Source: Rhopalosiphum padi
Taxonomy: Eukaryota > Arthropoda > Insecta > Hemiptera > Aphididae
DNA: 64,000 nt
Assembly: GCF_020882245.1 (NCBI RefSeq)
Contig: NC_083598.1
Location: 92,695,714-92,759,713 of the forward strand
Direction of reading: 5' to 3'
In this document: in pieces, positions 62,413 through 64,000 of the stretch
Position numbering within the stretch: the first letter of the stretch is position 1
Layout: every line of letters begins with the position of its first letter
Position numbers and translations under genes: made by a program
Notes under the pieces: generated by a model
What the model saw: only the letters and a program-made list of their open reading frames with translations
What the model was told of the DNA's origin: nothing
The model's database searches: none

Positions 62413-64000
62413 TATATTTTTTTTGATAATGATCTCGTTTAATAATATCTTTAAAAAATGTATACTATAAAGTTGTGAAATTTAATTGTATTATTTATAT
62501 TACTACAATAACATAAAATATTAACCTGCACATAATTATTATGTAATAATACCTATGTCATAATTATACATAATATTAAGCACTGAAAAAACTGAACCTA
62601 GTCGTTAATACCTATACTATAATACTAATAGAATTATAATAATTATACACTTTTCGGGATTCATCGATAGTAGTGATATTTAAATGTTTTTTTTTTTTTT
62701 AGTCGAATGAAGAAACTGTTCCAATGCAATGAGATCACGTTCTACAGAAACTACTGCCTATACATACAACCCATCACTGATCAAACACACGGTATACTCG
62801 TACAAACATAATACGTTGATAAACAATAAAATATTAAACATTCGGGATAATGTTAATATATGTTGTTGTCACGCACAACCGCGTAGGCTATAGGTGCGTA
62901 GATTAGATAATAATAAGTACTTCCATTATTATATTTTACATAATATAGCTTAAGCAATAACTAATAATAATATAATATTAAAACTTATAAGTAACGACGT
63001 TCCTAATAACAGAAAGACCAACATACGTTTTTCCGAACGACAGTGGTGTAACATATGTACACAACACGTGTGGTTCATTTACGACTAAAAATCATCCGAT
63101 TTTAAATTTTGTTATAGTACCCCACACTGCCGATAATTAATTTTCTCACTCATTCACTCTATCTCTATTCTCACAGCGATTTTCCGCGGGCTTAACGTTA
63201 TCCCGAGAGTCAAATGAAATACAAATAATATTTATTTACCACCTGCTGAATACATAGCAGGTGTCGTATATATTAAATAATGTACTAAATTTACAGTGTG
63301 AAATCGTGGGTGCTAATCGTATATATATTTTCAGCAATGTTACAGCTTTGTACGGCGACATTAAGCCAATCCCTTTTCGTGAAATAAGTTTGTTATTATT
63401 AATAATACCATTTAATATTACACTACTTTGGGACGATAAATATATTTTATAATTTGTATTGCCGCGAATTAAGTTTAGTAAACGGGTGTATACGTCACTC
63501 ATACAGTTTTTTCCCGTGCAGTCAATAGTACGGGAAACAGAACACGATGCCGGATGCTGATGCTGATGCTACTGCAACACCGACTCTTTTTAAAATAATA
63601 TACAATAATATTATAATTTATATGTATAAGTAATAATATCTATACATAGGTACCGCATGGTGCGTGTTGCATCGCGTGATCGGAAGTTAATTAAATGACC
63701 AATATACTCGAAATTTTGTGCGGGTTCAGAAACCTCAAATAAACTTATATCGCTGGTAATCAAATTGTTTTATAGATTATAATAAAATTGTAAGTATGTA
63801 TTTTTTTGTTCACAATATTAACCTAACCAAAATAAACAAAACTATGATAACTTATTATTTACATAATAATATTAATATCAACTAGGTTCAAACATTTTTT
63901 TAATTAATTCCATTTCAACAGATAATAATATACTAATATGTATTTATTTATAAGATTATTTTAAAAATTATAATTAATGTATAAAAACGGGAGTGTAATG
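62413..64000. other. spacer with one acceptor-like site
   Basis: Mostly AT-rich. 63120-63220 has a pyrimidine tract ending in cacag at 63176 followed by a GC-richer stretch, treated below. An 8-bp hairpin cacctgct/agcaggtg lies near 63240-63263. gatgctgatgctgatgct (63553-63570) is a triplet repeat. Frames at 63236-63502 overlap antisense and are unrecognised. Confidence 0.5.
63177..63255 (+). CDS. weak candidate terminal exon after a good splice acceptor
   Basis: ttttctcactcattcactctatctctattctcacag (63141-63176) is the best polypyrimidine-AG acceptor noticed in the window. After it, one frame is open for 26 codons (begins RFSAGLTLSRESNEIQ) to TAG near 63255. The peptide is not recognised, and an acceptor-like tract alone is weak evidence. 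Confidence 0.15.

Noticed and set aside
1..64000. CRISPR arrays, bacterial operons, prophage or viral genes
   Set aside because: No spaced direct repeats, Shine-Dalgarno-led operons or viral protein motifs were seen; the sequence is eukaryotic throughout.

Overview
This window looks like AT-rich, repeat-laden nuclear DNA from an insect, most probably an aphid. The reasons are pervasive TA-rich dinucleotide and ATT-type repeats, the recurrent 'GGTACCTAT'-like spacer, a short (TTAGG)n stretch, and many fragments of a dispersed repeat with ends reading 'gATTCTGAaCGGAGtGAtGaatgtattgattttacaatgatg' or its complement, which I associate with aphid genomes (memory, not a search). No complete protein-coding gene is visible. 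The open frames are short, low-complexity or overlap on both strands, as expected of intergenic or long-intron DNA. I therefore annotate TE relics, candidate exons and promoter-like islands, simple repeats and named empty stretches.

Layout. 0.55-0.9 kb: minus-strand terminal coding fragment with an A-rich tail, probably the 3' end of a 5'-truncated LINE. 7.36-8.06 kb: the best promoter/first-exon candidate, GC-rich and CpG-rich, with a perfect CRE, a YY1/Pho-like site, a GC box, a CT (GAGA) tract, two short ATG frames each running into GTGAGT donors, and a Z-DNA-prone tract. 8.5-8.9 kb: decayed minus-strand LINE reverse transcriptase end. 13.2-14.15, 17.0-17.65 and 19.84-20.6 kb: further CpG-richer islands. 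16.6 kb: perfect 69-bp tandem duplication. 20.98-22.45 kb: one inverted-repeat element nested in another. 25.1-25.8 kb: LINE relic with the endonuclease joined directly to the end of the RT. 25.88-26.81 kb: longest, near-complete copy of the CTGAACGGAG repeat, with further copies or fragments at about 29.8, 33.1, 37.2, 39.3-40.2, 41.9, 47.0, 48.3, 49.0 and 59.6 kb. 32.6, 46.8, 47.3 and 57.0 kb: GG-ended non-autonomous elements, three with 9-bp target duplications, matching Mutator-like (MULE) insertion. 34.6 kb: pogo/Tigger-like end. 43.9-44.65 kb: GC-richer island. 52.85-53.43 kb: cluster of three small TE relics, one hAT-like. 61.27-62.41 kb: hAT-like element next to a long foldback element.

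The strongest unexplained structure is the shared architecture of the four GG-ended elements. Each visible terminus carries three copies of an element-specific short motif spaced about 32-45 bp apart, although the motifs differ among elements. If the CpG island at 7.4-7.9 kb is a real plus-strand promoter, everything to its right could be a first intron, but nothing in the sequence proves this.
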